Source: Verrucomicrobiota bacterium
Lineage (GTDB): Bacteria > Chlamydiota > Chlamydiia > Chlamydiales > Rhabdochlamydiaceae
NCBI GenBank assembly: GCA_018239715.1
Contig: JAFEGW010000019.1
Location: 1-61,416, forward strand
Direction: 5' to 3'
DNA: 61,416 bases
The notes under the pieces were generated by a model, which saw nothing but the letters and a program-made list of their open reading frames with translations, was not told the origin of the DNA and searched no databases. The translations under genes were made by a program, and so were the position numbers. Positions 1 through 7,977 of the stretch are shown piece by piece (position 1 is the first letter of the stretch; the number at the start of each line of letters is the position of its first letter).

Positions 1-1
1 G

Positions 2-92
2 AGGGTTCGTAGATTTTCGATTCAAGTTGGAGGGGTCGTATCCACTTTCGTATACGAACCCCTGCAACTTGACTCGAAAATCGGCGAACCCT
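2..92. repeat. Long interrupted inverted repeat (hairpin-forming)
   Basis: Four successive arm pairs fold into one long hairpin: 2-9 with 85-92, 13-19 with 75-81, 22-29 with 65-72, and 31-41 with 52-63 (one bulged base), leaving an apical loop at 42-51. Small internal loops separate the arms, so it looks more like a structured RNA or a mobile miniature element than a simple terminator; no T-run follows. The left end touches the window edge, so its full extent is unknown. It lies upstream of the small secreted gene at 215. Confidence 0.75.
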
Positions 93-214
93 AACTTTGT
101 AAACGCCCTCTTCGACCCCTGTATAAACAGAAGGGGGTAAAAAATAAATCCTCTTTTTGCCAGCAGACAAAAAATAGAAATCGAGATTATAGTGGGATTT
201 TTTAGGAGGAGATC

Positions 215-559
215 ATGAAAAAAGTTAAAGTAGCTTTAGCTGCATTGACATTCATTTGTTTAAATAGCAGCGCGATAGCGGAACAGATACAACAGACTGC
301 GCAGACGACAAACCCGATGGATTGCAGCAATATGGGACCTGATATGCAGCAGTTTGCCGGTCAGCTGAATGCCACGAACAAAAAGATGTTTTGTGGACAG
401 TTCAATGATTCCCAACGGGCGACCGCGATGCAAATGGCCACTCAGCAAAACAGCTCGGGAGCCATGATGATGAGTCCCGATCAAGCGGTGCAAAAAGTTG
501 CCACGGACAATAACATGATGCCGTCTGCAAAGACTCCGACTGGCTGCCCTGTCAAATAA
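215..559 (+). CDS. Small exported protein of unknown function
   Basis: A 114-residue protein with a clear Sec signal peptide: Lys at positions 2, 3 and 5, a hydrophobic stretch about 6-20, and a likely cut after Ala-Ile-Ala near residue 22. The mature part is rich in Met, Gln and Asn and has three Cys (in MDCSNMG, MFCGQF and the C-terminal TGCPVK), which could form a disulfide in the periplasm. The start follows a strong AGGAGG ribosome site at 204-209. It ends one base before the convergent protease gene. No family recognised; probably a periplasmic or secreted lineage-specific protein. Confidence 0.7.
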   Translation: MKKVKVALAALTFICLNSSAIAEQIQQTAQTTNPMDCSNMGPDMQQFAGQLNATNKKMFCGQFNDSQRATAMQMATQQNSSGAMMMSPDQAVQKVATDNNMMPSAKTPTGCPVK

Positions 560-560
560 C

Positions 561-1385
561 CTATTCCGCATGGTAGGTGAAGAGAGTCATATGGAGAAGG
601 TTCACGCAGAAGTGGCATAAAATGCTCGCTTCGATGGCCTTGACATATTGATAGATCGCCCCGTAGAAGATTCCGGCTAAAAAGACAAATCCCAGCATGG
701 CAGCGGACGCCGTCCATCCTATATGGAATAAGGCAAAGAGCACAGAGGCTCCTAAAACAGCGGTAATATGTCCTTTAGGCCCCGGGCCCACGCTCTTAAA
801 AATCTCTTCTTGGACAAACCCTCGGAAAAAAGCTTCTTCAGGGATGGCAACTAAAAAGAGGTTGGAAGCAATCCTTAAGAGAAAATGGGAAGGGAGCTTT
901 AGATGCCAATCAATCGTTCCTGAAGGAAGCGCTAAGAACCCGAGAATCAGCACAGAGACCAGCGTGAGAGGCACGGCTTTGAGGGCCATGCGGTACCATT
1001 CATCAGGGCTGCGCAAGAGAGGCAGAAGGAACGCTAAGACAAAAAGACCCATGAAGGGCTTGTCATAGTTGATCCAGAGGTTGCCGGAGACATGCCAATT
1101 GTTAAAGCCGGGAATCGAGTGGAAATTGAGGCCGGCCGCGATGATAATCGCAATGATCGCCAGTACAAAACGGGTCGTCGGCTGCGCCGGTTTTTTTAAA
1201 ACCCAAAACAGTGTGAGCAGCAAACCGATAGGAATAATCGAAAACGGTTGTACGACGCCCGTATGAAACGCTAAGATATAGGAAATCACCAAAAAGGCGC
1301 CCCAGAGCAAAGAGGACCGATGGACCCACAGGCTCAGGAATGTCATCATTAAAATATAAAAAGCCAAATGGCATAAATCCATCAT
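561..1385 (-). CDS. CPBP-family intramembrane glutamic protease
   Basis: A 274-residue polytopic membrane protein with the three CPBP (Abi/Rce1-like) motifs: EEAFFRGF at about 183-190 (catalytic Glu pair plus Arg), an FxxxH motif (FALFH) with His near 221, and HFCVN with His near 258. About eight hydrophobic segments precede or surround them. The family cleaves membrane-bound or prenylated substrates in eukaryotes; bacterial members are linked to peptide maturation, immunity or membrane proteostasis. No substrate is indicated here. It is convergent with the secreted gene at 215-559 and divergent from pgeF, with only 14 bases between the two starts. Confidence 0.88.
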   Translation of the reverse strand: MMDLCHLAFYILMMTFLSLWVHRSSLLWGAFLVISYILAFHTGVVQPFSIIPIGLLLTLFWVLKKPAQPTTRFVLAIIAIIIAAGLNFHSIPGFNNWHVSGNLWINYDKPFMGLFVLAFLLPLLRSPDEWYRMALKAVPLTLVSVLILGFLALPSGTIDWHLKLPSHFLLRIASNLFLVAIPEEAFFRGFVQEEIFKSVGPGPKGHITAVLGASVLFALFHIGWTASAAMLGFVFLAGIFYGAIYQYVKAIEASILCHFCVNLLHMTLFTYHAE

Positions 1386-1399
1386 TAGGGAAAATATAG

Positions 1400-2200
1400 A
1401 TGCTGCGTAAAAAAAGAGGAAGCGTAGAGTGGCTGGAGTTCGAAATTTTTCAAGAATTTCCTAATTTAAAACATGCTGTTTTCACACGGCATGGAGGCGT
1501 CAGCGAAGGGCCTTTTGCTTCTCTCAACGCAGGTGGAGGCACGGGTGACGACGAAAACAAGATCGATCTCAATCGCGCAAAAATCCGCAAGCTCTTGGGC
1601 TGTAAAACACTGGTCAGCGGCAAGCAGGTCCATGGCATTCAAGTCCGCCTAGCTCCTCTGGAGCCAGGAAACGAAGAATGTGATGGGCTGATCACCCAAA
1701 CGCCCGGTGCAGGCCTTTTGATCAAGCATGCCGATTGCCAGGCGGTACTCTTCTATGATCCCTTGGAGAAAGGGTTAGGGCTCATCCACGCCGGATGGAG
1801 AGGTAATGTCCAGAATATCTATGGAGAGGCTTTAGCCCATATGCGAGCGGCTTTTGGATCTAAACCTGAAAACATTTTTGTGGGGGTCTCTCCCAGCTTA
1901 GGGCCCTGCTGCGGGCAGTTTATCCACTACGAAAAAGAAATTCCACGCCCCTTTTGGTCTTTTCAAATCAGGCCGCAGTATTTTGATTTATGGGAGATGG
2001 CTCGTTCTCAACTTCTCCAAGCAGGCATTTTGCCTCATCACTTAGAAATAGCTCCGATCTGCACCTTCTGTACCCCTGCCGATTTTTACTCTTATCGCCG
2101 AGATAAGCCTACTGGGCGGAACGCAACGGTCGCTTGTTTACAGAGCACTAGGTCTCCGTCGGGTATAAAGGCTCACTGCGGCCATAATTCCTGTATTTAA
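1400..2200 (+). CDS. pgeF: PgeF/YfiH-type laccase-domain protein
   Basis: A 266-residue laccase-domain (DUF152) protein with TRHGGVS at 29-35, KQVHG at 75-79 (His78), ADCQ at 111-114 and IHAGWRG at 129-135, which supply the conserved His/Cys metal site. Family members act as a purine nucleoside phosphorylase/adenosine deaminase or in peptidoglycan editing (removing wrong amino acids from UDP-MurNAc). The canonical fold should end a few residues after YRRDKPTGR (about 237-245); the last ~20 residues are extra and are read through the 3' end of the convergent membrane-protein gene (2138-2623), so the true tail may be acquired sequence. Confidence 0.9.
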   Translation: MLRKKRGSVEWLEFEIFQEFPNLKHAVFTRHGGVSEGPFASLNAGGGTGDDENKIDLNRAKIRKLLGCKTLVSGKQVHGIQVRLAPLEPGNEECDGLITQTPGAGLLIKHADCQAVLFYDPLEKGLGLIHAGWRGNVQNIYGEALAHMRAAFGSKPENIFVGVSPSLGPCCGQFIHYEKEIPRPFWSFQIRPQYFDLWEMARSQLLQAGILPHHLEIAPICTFCTPADFYSYRRDKPTGRNATVACLQSTRSPSGIKAHCGHNSCI

Positions 2201-2623
2201 GGTCGCGCCTGCTAACGCTAATGGACCAAATTTCTCGGTACCTGTGGCAATCGATATGAGAAATAATTCCGCTGTTAGGAGACAGATCACAGACATTCTT
2301 TGCCGTTTTTCATCATAGACCTTAACAGAAAGTATGCAGAGGCTCACTGCAAGGATTGGATGTAAAGAGTAGCATGTGCGGAATCGTTTATCGAAAGGAA
2401 ATGTCATGACAGGTGCTTTAAGAGCAAGACAAGATACAGTTGCTATAGAAATAAACGTCGATACAGTAAAGCCTAAAGCAGCTGTCAGGGCATTTTTAGT
2501 GAAGTGCCGACGCGCAATTTTTGACGCTATCCAGCCTGTCGCTGCTCCAGCAAAAGCGCACCCAAAAGTTAGGGCCGTATTCCAAAGCATATCTCTTGTC
2601 TGAATACGAGCTGTCGTCATCAT
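2138..2623 (-). CDS. Four-helix membrane protein, tandem family copy A
   Basis: A 161-residue protein with four predicted hydrophobic segments. It is the closest relative of copy B next door: the first 24 residues are nearly the same (LWNTALTFGCAF shared). Family hallmarks are an N-terminal RDMLWNT motif just before helix 1 and an FPFDKR...SLH motif between helices 2 and 3. The 3' end overlaps pgeF by 63 bases on the other strand. The start has two adjacent Met codons and no clear Shine-Dalgarno. Function unknown; the family probably sits in the inner or inclusion membrane (inference). Confidence 0.7.
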   Translation of the reverse strand: MMTTARIQTRDMLWNTALTFGCAFAGAATGWIASKIARRHFTKNALTAALGFTVSTFISIATVSCLALKAPVMTFPFDKRFRTCYSLHPILAVSLCILSVKVYDEKRQRMSVICLLTAELFLISIATGTEKFGPLALAGATLNTGIMAAVSLYTRRRPSAL

Positions 2624-2646
2624 TTCACAATGTTAAGTTATTCAAT

Positions 2647-2666
2647 GATAGAAAAATATAGCTTGT
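2647..2666 (-). promoter_or_regulatory. Duplicated upstream element of copy A
   Basis: This 20-base block is identical to 3174-3193, and both lie at the same distance (about 24 bases) upstream of the start codons of copies A and B. On the minus strand it contains CTATATTTTTCTATC, a plausible -10 region. Its preservation shows that the tandem duplication included the promoter. Confidence 0.5.
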
Positions 2667-2673
2667 TGGTAAT

Positions 2674-3150
2674 TTAGTTCTTTAAACTACGAGCATAAAG
2701 GGATCCGGCTAAGCCTCCTGTTGTGTAGCTTGCAACCGCGAATGCAAAAGGACCTATCCTCTCGTTGCCTGCGGCCATCGATAAGAAGAGTAATTCTGCC
2801 GTTAGCCAACAAATTCCAGATTTTTCTTCGCGTTTTTGATCATATATCCGTATTGAAAATATAAGAAGACTCAGTGAAACTAAAAGATGTAAAGAATGGC
2901 ATTCTCGGAATCGTTTATCAAGTGGAAAGGTCATGACTGTTATTCTAGACGTTAGATAAGATACAGCTACAATTGGGATATGTGATACGAAAAAGCCTTG
3001 AGTAGCTGCTAGAATATTTTTAGAGGCAAAATAACGGTGAGCAATTTTTGCTGCGACCCAGCCCGTAGCTCCTCCGACGAAGGCGCATCCAAATGTCAGG
3101 GCCGTATTCCAAAGCATATCTCTTGTCTGAATACGAACTGTCGTCATCAT
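2674..3150 (-). CDS. Four-helix membrane protein, tandem family copy B
   Basis: A 158-residue paralogue of copy A with the same layout: MMTT start, RDMLWNTALTFGCAF, helix 1, a loop rich in Lys/Arg, helix 2, the FPLDKRFRECHSLH motif, helices 3 and 4, and a short basic tail. Loop residues and the second half differ more than the N-terminus, suggesting a recent duplication followed by divergence outside the first helix. No known domain. It has its own copy of the upstream element, so copies A and B are probably transcribed separately but alike. Confidence 0.7.
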   Translation of the reverse strand: MMTTVRIQTRDMLWNTALTFGCAFVGGATGWVAAKIAHRYFASKNILAATQGFFVSHIPIVAVSYLTSRITVMTFPLDKRFRECHSLHLLVSLSLLIFSIRIYDQKREEKSGICWLTAELLFLSMAAGNERIGPFAFAVASYTTGGLAGSLYARSLKN

Positions 3151-3173
3151 TTCACTGTGTTAGGTTATTCGTT

Positions 3174-3193
3174 GATAGAAAAATATAGCTTGT
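3174..3193 (-). promoter_or_regulatory. Duplicated upstream element of copy B
   Basis: Identical over 20 bases to the block at 2647-2666 and placed the same way before copy B. The rest of the 3151-3322 spacer shows no gene. Confidence 0.5.
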
Positions 3194-3322
3194 GACAGGA
3201 AAAAGAAACACGATAGAAATTTCTTTTTCTCTGAGAGGTGCTTTCTATATGCATTGCAATTCTGTGGATTGAGATAAGACTTAAGGGGAATGTAACAAAG
3301 ACTTATTGACAAGGGTAAGATA

Positions 3323-3808
3323 TCAGTGAGTATCTTCTGTGATTAGATAGAGACAGTAAGCTGAAAGGGGACCCCAGTAGCTGCAGGTTTTTAATACCCC
3401 TGAGCCCTCTTGCTGCAGGCCGCATAAAAAAGAAAAAGCGAATGAAGTTCCTACAGACATACAAAACATAGCTTTATCATTTTTTTTATCGAAAAACATT
3501 TTTATGGCAGCTGTACAGAACGCAAAACAGCCTAAGACATTTAAAGAATAGGCGGTACGAACCCTCTGATCATAGGGAAATGAGAGGATTGTTGCTCTCG
3601 ACGCTAGGAAATAACCGACGGCCACACCGGGTAAAGCTGCAACTAGAGCTCTGGATATAATGGCTGTGAATGTATTCTTAGGTTTACCCCCATAATGGTC
3701 AGCGAATTTTAGGATTGCCCAAGTGGTAGCTCCGCTAGCGAAAGTAACTCCAAAAGTCCAGGCGGTATTCCACATCACATCTCTAAAATGAATTCGAGTA
3801 GAAGCCAT
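3323..3808 (-). CDS. Four-helix membrane protein, tandem family copy C
   Basis: A 161-residue, more distant paralogue. It keeps RDVMWNTAWTFGVTF at the N-terminus and FPYDQRVRTAYSLN between helices 2 and 3. Four hydrophobic segments are visible. The start follows an AGCAGG ribosome site. Unlike copy D it has its own 57-base upstream gap from the next gene, so it may be a separate unit or the tail of the polysaccharide operon. Function unknown. Confidence 0.7.
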   Translation of the reverse strand: MASTRIHFRDVMWNTAWTFGVTFASGATTWAILKFADHYGGKPKNTFTAIISRALVAALPGVAVGYFLASRATILSFPYDQRVRTAYSLNVLGCFAFCTAAIKMFFDKKNDKAMFCMSVGTSFAFSFLCGLQQEGSGVLKTCSYWGPLSAYCLYLITEDTH

Positions 3809-3865
3809 GCTAAACCTGCTTAGATCTTGCTGTGATCTGCTTAATTTTACGATGTCAAGACGTTT

Positions 3866-4318
3866 TTATACGCGTAAGCCACCTAAGATGCCTACCGCTC
3901 CAGCTGCATAGAGAGTATTGCGAGATCCCAGAACATTAGTCGACAGGAGCAACAAGCTAGCTATCGAGCCATAGATGAGTGATCCGTCAAGATTATCTTT
4001 AGAGTAGATAATTACTGCATTTGTACCGAAGAGCATCCCAAATAAAAGATGGAGAGAGTGAAATTTGAAAAGGGAAGAATCAGCAGGGAATGACAAAAGC
4101 GCTGCTCTTGAAGCTAGAGCATAGGTAACTCCGCCTGCTGCAGCTATTGCAGCCTCGCTCATCAGAACGGAGGGACCACTCTTAATACTTTGTCCTCGAT
4201 GAAACCAACCATGAACGGCTTTGTTAACAAGCACCGTTACAGCTGCGGCGGCACAAGCGACGCCAAAAGTTACACCCGTATTCCAGAGAACATTTTGTAC
4301 ATTGAGAGAGACTGTCAT
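3866..4318 (-). CDS. Four-helix membrane protein, tandem family copy D
   Basis: A 150-residue member with NVLWNTGVTFGVAC at the N-terminus and a degenerate FPADSSLFKFHSLH motif between helices 2 and 3. It starts only 11 bases after the beta-barrel gene, behind a strong AAAGGAGA site, so it appears to be the last gene of the polysaccharide-export operon. That is the only functional hint for the whole family: a membrane role connected with surface polysaccharide or the envelope (inference). Confidence 0.72.
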   Translation of the reverse strand: MTVSLNVQNVLWNTGVTFGVACAAAAVTVLVNKAVHGWFHRGQSIKSGPSVLMSEAAIAAAGGVTYALASRAALLSFPADSSLFKFHSLHLLFGMLFGTNAVIIYSKDNLDGSLIYGSIASLLLLSTNVLGSRNTLYAAGAVGILGGLRV

Positions 4319-4329
4319 AAATTTCTCCT

Positions 4330-5319
4330 TTAATGATAAACGTTAATGGCAAACACCCAGGCTAGGAATTGATCGGTGTTGCTATCGTTGCGGCCGGCGA
4401 CCGTCACCCAGGGGCCGAAAATCATCCCAATATTCTCGTTGAAGTTATATTCAACCGCGGGAGCTATGCTAAAGAGCTCCGCGGAAGGAAGAACCGGCTT
4501 CGTGCCAGGAGGGCTATGGCCTGAGAATCTATTTCTATTATTGTGCTGGTACATGAGGTCCAAGGCAACGGCCCAGTTCAAAGTGAATGAATATTCAAAG
4601 CCTTGTTGGATGACTAAAATGTTTCCGGGATAGACAGTTCCTCTTGTACCTTTAACACCCTGCGAAGAAGGAGCGCCGCCGTAAAGGCTAAGCCCATGCA
4701 CAGGAATAGGCACAGTGAAGGTGTAGTTCACATTCATACGCCAGGCAAGAAAGTGGTCGCGTCCAAAATGGAAGGTACGGATGGAAGTGAGGCCGAGGCT
4801 CGGAGCCCAATTGCCGAGGCCTGCCGAGTCGGTCTCAAATTGCTTCGGGTTGAGACGATCGTATTTTCCTAAGGGGATGACGGCGCCTACACGGACTTTG
4901 ATAGCGGGGTACCAACCGCCGGGCTCGTCCATGAGGAGTTGAAAGGCCATCGCAATCGGCTGGTCTGCCACTCTCCAAAAATGTTTTCCTTTGCAGTTGT
5001 TGTAGACGAATTGAGAGATAAAATCTAATTCCGCCTTAGGAAAAATCCCGAATTGCCAAGCAGTTTGAGATTCGAAAGTCTTAAAATGGGGAGTGGAATT
5101 GAAATGCCAATGGTTATCATATTCACCCATGAGGTCGAACCAATAAAGGTACGGCTCGTAGTTTTGATGCCCAAAGGGGATCACATGTCCGGAAGGAGTG
5201 AGCAGCGGGCCTGTAAACCAAGGGCCTTTCGATTCTTGGGTAATAGGATGAACGACAGCTTTGCGCGCATGCAGAAGAAGAGGAAGCAGAAGAAGGGGAA
5301 GTATTTTTTTAAGCATCAT
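4330..5319 (-). CDS. Probable outer-membrane beta-barrel protein
   Basis: A 329-residue protein with a short signal peptide (Leu-rich run at about 7-16, ending LLHA). The rest is rich in aromatic residues and alternating strands (YEPYLYWFDLMGEY, WHFNST, LAWRMNVNYTFTV) and ends in a short strand with an aromatic next to last, typical of outer-membrane barrels. It begins directly after the stop of the Wzc-like gene, so it is co-translated with the export machinery. In enterobacterial capsule loci the corresponding position can hold Wzi, a surface-anchoring barrel; no direct similarity to Wzi is claimed. A porin or transporter-like protein is the alternative. Confidence 0.6.
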   Translation of the reverse strand: MMLKKILPLLLLPLLLHARKAVVHPITQESKGPWFTGPLLTPSGHVIPFGHQNYEPYLYWFDLMGEYDNHWHFNSTPHFKTFESQTAWQFGIFPKAELDFISQFVYNNCKGKHFWRVADQPIAMAFQLLMDEPGGWYPAIKVRVGAVIPLGKYDRLNPKQFETDSAGLGNWAPSLGLTSIRTFHFGRDHFLAWRMNVNYTFTVPIPVHGLSLYGGAPSSQGVKGTRGTVYPGNILVIQQGFEYSFTLNWAVALDLMYQHNNRNRFSGHSPPGTKPVLPSAELFSIAPAVEYNFNENIGMIFGPWVTVAGRNDSNTDQFLAWVFAINVYH

Positions 5320-7977
5320 TTACTCAACCGTCATTGGATACTGAGCAAATGTAACACATATTTTTTCTTTTTGTCGAGGCCATTGAAGGTAGGGTTTAAG
5401 GGTGTCTTGAGATTCTTCTTCCGTCGTAATTACAGCTAGATCTGTCATGTGGAGAAGCTCCTGGGCTTCTTGAGAAGCAAGGGAAGTCTGTCGCAGTAGA
5501 AAAATAAAATCGTAATGTTCTCGGCACTGGGCCATGAGCTCAGTAAATCGATCGGAGGAGAGGAGTTCGCTTCCATGGCGCGTCGTGCCGCCCGCAGGCA
5601 AATAATCGTAATGGGCCTCATGCCTTAAAGGCAGCTGTGGGATCGAGTTATGGAGGACCTGCCAAAGGCCAGGCAGGTCGCCCGGTGGAACAATCCGATC
5701 GAAGTTGCAATCGATGATCAAGATTTTTTGCTGGCGGAGCGCCAGCAGATGGGCTAAGTGGAAGCAGAAATCAGAGCCTCTTGGGCTTAAAAAAGTCGTC
5801 ACTAATTTCTTCTCGCTTCGCTGGACAAGAAAGGAGGCTATTTTCCGCAGCGTCTCGAGATCTTGAGGGGAGAGTGCATCGAAGGCAGCAGCCCGCGGCG
5901 AGGAAAAAGCGCCCGAGATATGAGCCCCCATGAAGCGAAGAGTTGCTAAGGAGGCGGGGAGTCCTTGGAAAGCAGCTTGGATGAGCGCAAACAGATAGAA
6001 TAGGGCTGCAAGTCCCACAGCTCCGGCTAAACCTTTTAAAAGCAGGCGAGGAGGCTCGGGAGAAAAAGAAAACAGCGCAGCATCGAGAGGTTTGGACTCG
6101 ACTTGATAGAGATGGCGCGAGAGGTTTTTCGACTCGGCAATTTGGGTGAGGCCCTCCATCATTCCCTTTGTCAGCTCTGCTTTGAACTTAAGCCGCTTGT
6201 CCATATGCCAGAGTTCCGGAACTTCCTGCATTTTGGCTTTGAGGTCGGCAATTTTGTTTTCTAACACGGCTTTTTCTTTTTGCAGGAGGTCCTTCATGAC
6301 TTTATAGAGCGAGCCGATTTTTTCCTTGAAGAGCTGGATGCGGATTTTTCCTAGCTCTAAAGTTTGGCTTAAGTGGGATTCTAAAAATCTCTTTTGGATG
6401 GCCAGCGTCTCTTTGAGGCGGTCATGTTCTTTGCCGCTGCGGGTGATGAGGTCGCAAAGCTGCCCTTCGAGCTCGCTCGATTTTTGGACGAGCTGTTGTG
6501 TGACCGCATCGTTTAAAACATTCGAGAGGGTGCTGATCTCAAAATGGGGCTCGTGGAGATGGTCGCGGAAAAAAACCACCTGCTTGAGCTGCGCTTGCAG
6601 ATCATCCAGCTGACGGCAGTATTGTTGAAATAACTCCCTTGAAGCTTCCAGTGTCATTCCGCTGAAATCCGACTCAATTTTATCGAGGTATGCCGAGCTC
6701 TCTTGAAGATTTTTTTGACGGAGAGAAAGATGCTGCATCAGCGTCTGCAGGTGAGCTGTGAGTTCTTCTTTCTTCGGATCATCGGTTGGATGAGCTCTTT
6801 CTAAGCGGTCTTTGAAAATTGCAGCTAAAGCTGAGGAATCGAGGGGCTCATTCTTTTCGACTTTCTGAAGAAGCAGAGAGACATTCTCCATCTGCTCGGC
6901 GAGGTTTTTTCCAAATTGCTGCGCTAATTTGAAAGAAGAGTCGGCCGGTGAATCAGTTTGAGAAAGCCGCTGCTCGAGTCCCGCTGTTTCCACTTCAATC
7001 TCATTGAGACGCGTGCGGTAGATCTGCAGAGGCTCCAAAATGGAGTCCATCTCTTGCTCAACGCCCATGAATCCCTGGTCCACCAAGCTTTTCTTCAGCA
7101 TGGCGACATGGTCTTTGATATCGGCATCGAGCTTGGCATTAAGCTCATTTTGCCGCTGATCCAGATATTTGAGCTGGGCGCCAAGGACCGTTTTATTTTC
7201 TTCGATGAGGAATTCTTCGTATTTTTTCATCAGGGTGTTGACGAAGACGGCAGCTTTTTGCGGATGAGAGTCCCGGAAGCTAATTGCAAGGATATTTTTA
7301 TCTTCTTTCAAAGGTTTGACAGAGACTCTGCTCTTCACTTCCTGGATCACGCTCTGGCAAGGAAGAATCGAAAGAGGATATAAAGTCCCGATCTTGAGAG
7401 CGCCTGGAGTTTGTGTGAGGATAAAAGATAGTCCATCGCAGGCTACTTTTTGGTGAAGAAGGCCAGAGCCTAGTGTTTTATGATCGCGATCCAAAATCTC
7501 AAAGCTATCCGGGGAAGAAAAGCGTAGAAACAGTTGGCAAGGCTTTTCTCTCTCATAGCTCACATTTTTGAACTGAAACTCTTCCCGCAGCGGCAAGTCT
7601 CTGCTCAGTTCGGCTAGCAAGTTATCACGACAGGCCAGGAATTTTTTTGTTAAAGATCCCTGCCGGCTTATCCTTGCTTGAAGCCCTAATTCTTCCACGG
7701 TTTTTGCCAGGACTGTTCGAGAAAGCATGAGAGGGGTCGTCGAAGCTTCGGAAGGCGAACCGGAAAGAGAACGAGCTAATTTTTTCAGATCAAATCCCGA
7801 CTCAGGACGAGAGGATGCTTGTTTAAACGTTGCGGAGGCTTGAAAAGTCGGAGGAGTGAAAAGGAAATAGGCTAAAGAAAACAGGCCTCCTAAGAGAGCT
7901 GCTCGGATAATTTTTCTTTTTTTCTTCTGAAAAATCCGCTGGAGGTCATCCCAGGAAATGTAAATATCATCCATCAT
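5320..7977 (-). CDS. Wzc/GumC-like chain-length regulator with degenerate kinase domain
   Basis: An 885-residue inner-membrane protein. A Wzz-type N-terminus has helix 1 at about 27-45; a very long coiled-coil periplasmic region follows (about 230-640); helix 2 lies at about 646-670; the cytoplasmic tail resembles a bacterial tyrosine (BY) kinase. The Walker A' strand is recognisable (KILIIDCNFD, about 751-760), but the P-loop place reads SPRGSDFC with no GKS/T, the Walker B Asp is missing (YDFIFLLRQ), and there is no C-terminal Tyr cluster. ATP binding and phosphotransfer are therefore unlikely; a structural role in polysaccharide chain-length control and export is inferred. Overlaps the upstream Wza-like gene by 4 bases. 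Confidence 0.85.
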   Translation of the reverse strand: MMDDIYISWDDLQRIFQKKKRKIIRAALLGGLFSLAYFLFTPPTFQASATFKQASSRPESGFDLKKLARSLSGSPSEASTTPLMLSRTVLAKTVEELGLQARISRQGSLTKKFLACRDNLLAELSRDLPLREEFQFKNVSYEREKPCQLFLRFSSPDSFEILDRDHKTLGSGLLHQKVACDGLSFILTQTPGALKIGTLYPLSILPCQSVIQEVKSRVSVKPLKEDKNILAISFRDSHPQKAAVFVNTLMKKYEEFLIEENKTVLGAQLKYLDQRQNELNAKLDADIKDHVAMLKKSLVDQGFMGVEQEMDSILEPLQIYRTRLNEIEVETAGLEQRLSQTDSPADSSFKLAQQFGKNLAEQMENVSLLLQKVEKNEPLDSSALAAIFKDRLERAHPTDDPKKEELTAHLQTLMQHLSLRQKNLQESSAYLDKIESDFSGMTLEASRELFQQYCRQLDDLQAQLKQVVFFRDHLHEPHFEISTLSNVLNDAVTQQLVQKSSELEGQLCDLITRSGKEHDRLKETLAIQKRFLESHLSQTLELGKIRIQLFKEKIGSLYKVMKDLLQKEKAVLENKIADLKAKMQEVPELWHMDKRLKFKAELTKGMMEGLTQIAESKNLSRHLYQVESKPLDAALFSFSPEPPRLLLKGLAGAVGLAALFYLFALIQAAFQGLPASLATLRFMGAHISGAFSSPRAAAFDALSPQDLETLRKIASFLVQRSEKKLVTTFLSPRGSDFCFHLAHLLALRQQKILIIDCNFDRIVPPGDLPGLWQVLHNSIPQLPLRHEAHYDYLPAGGTTRHGSELLSSDRFTELMAQCREHYDFIFLLRQTSLASQEAQELLHMTDLAVITTEEESQDTLKPYLQWPRQKEKICVTFAQYPMTVE

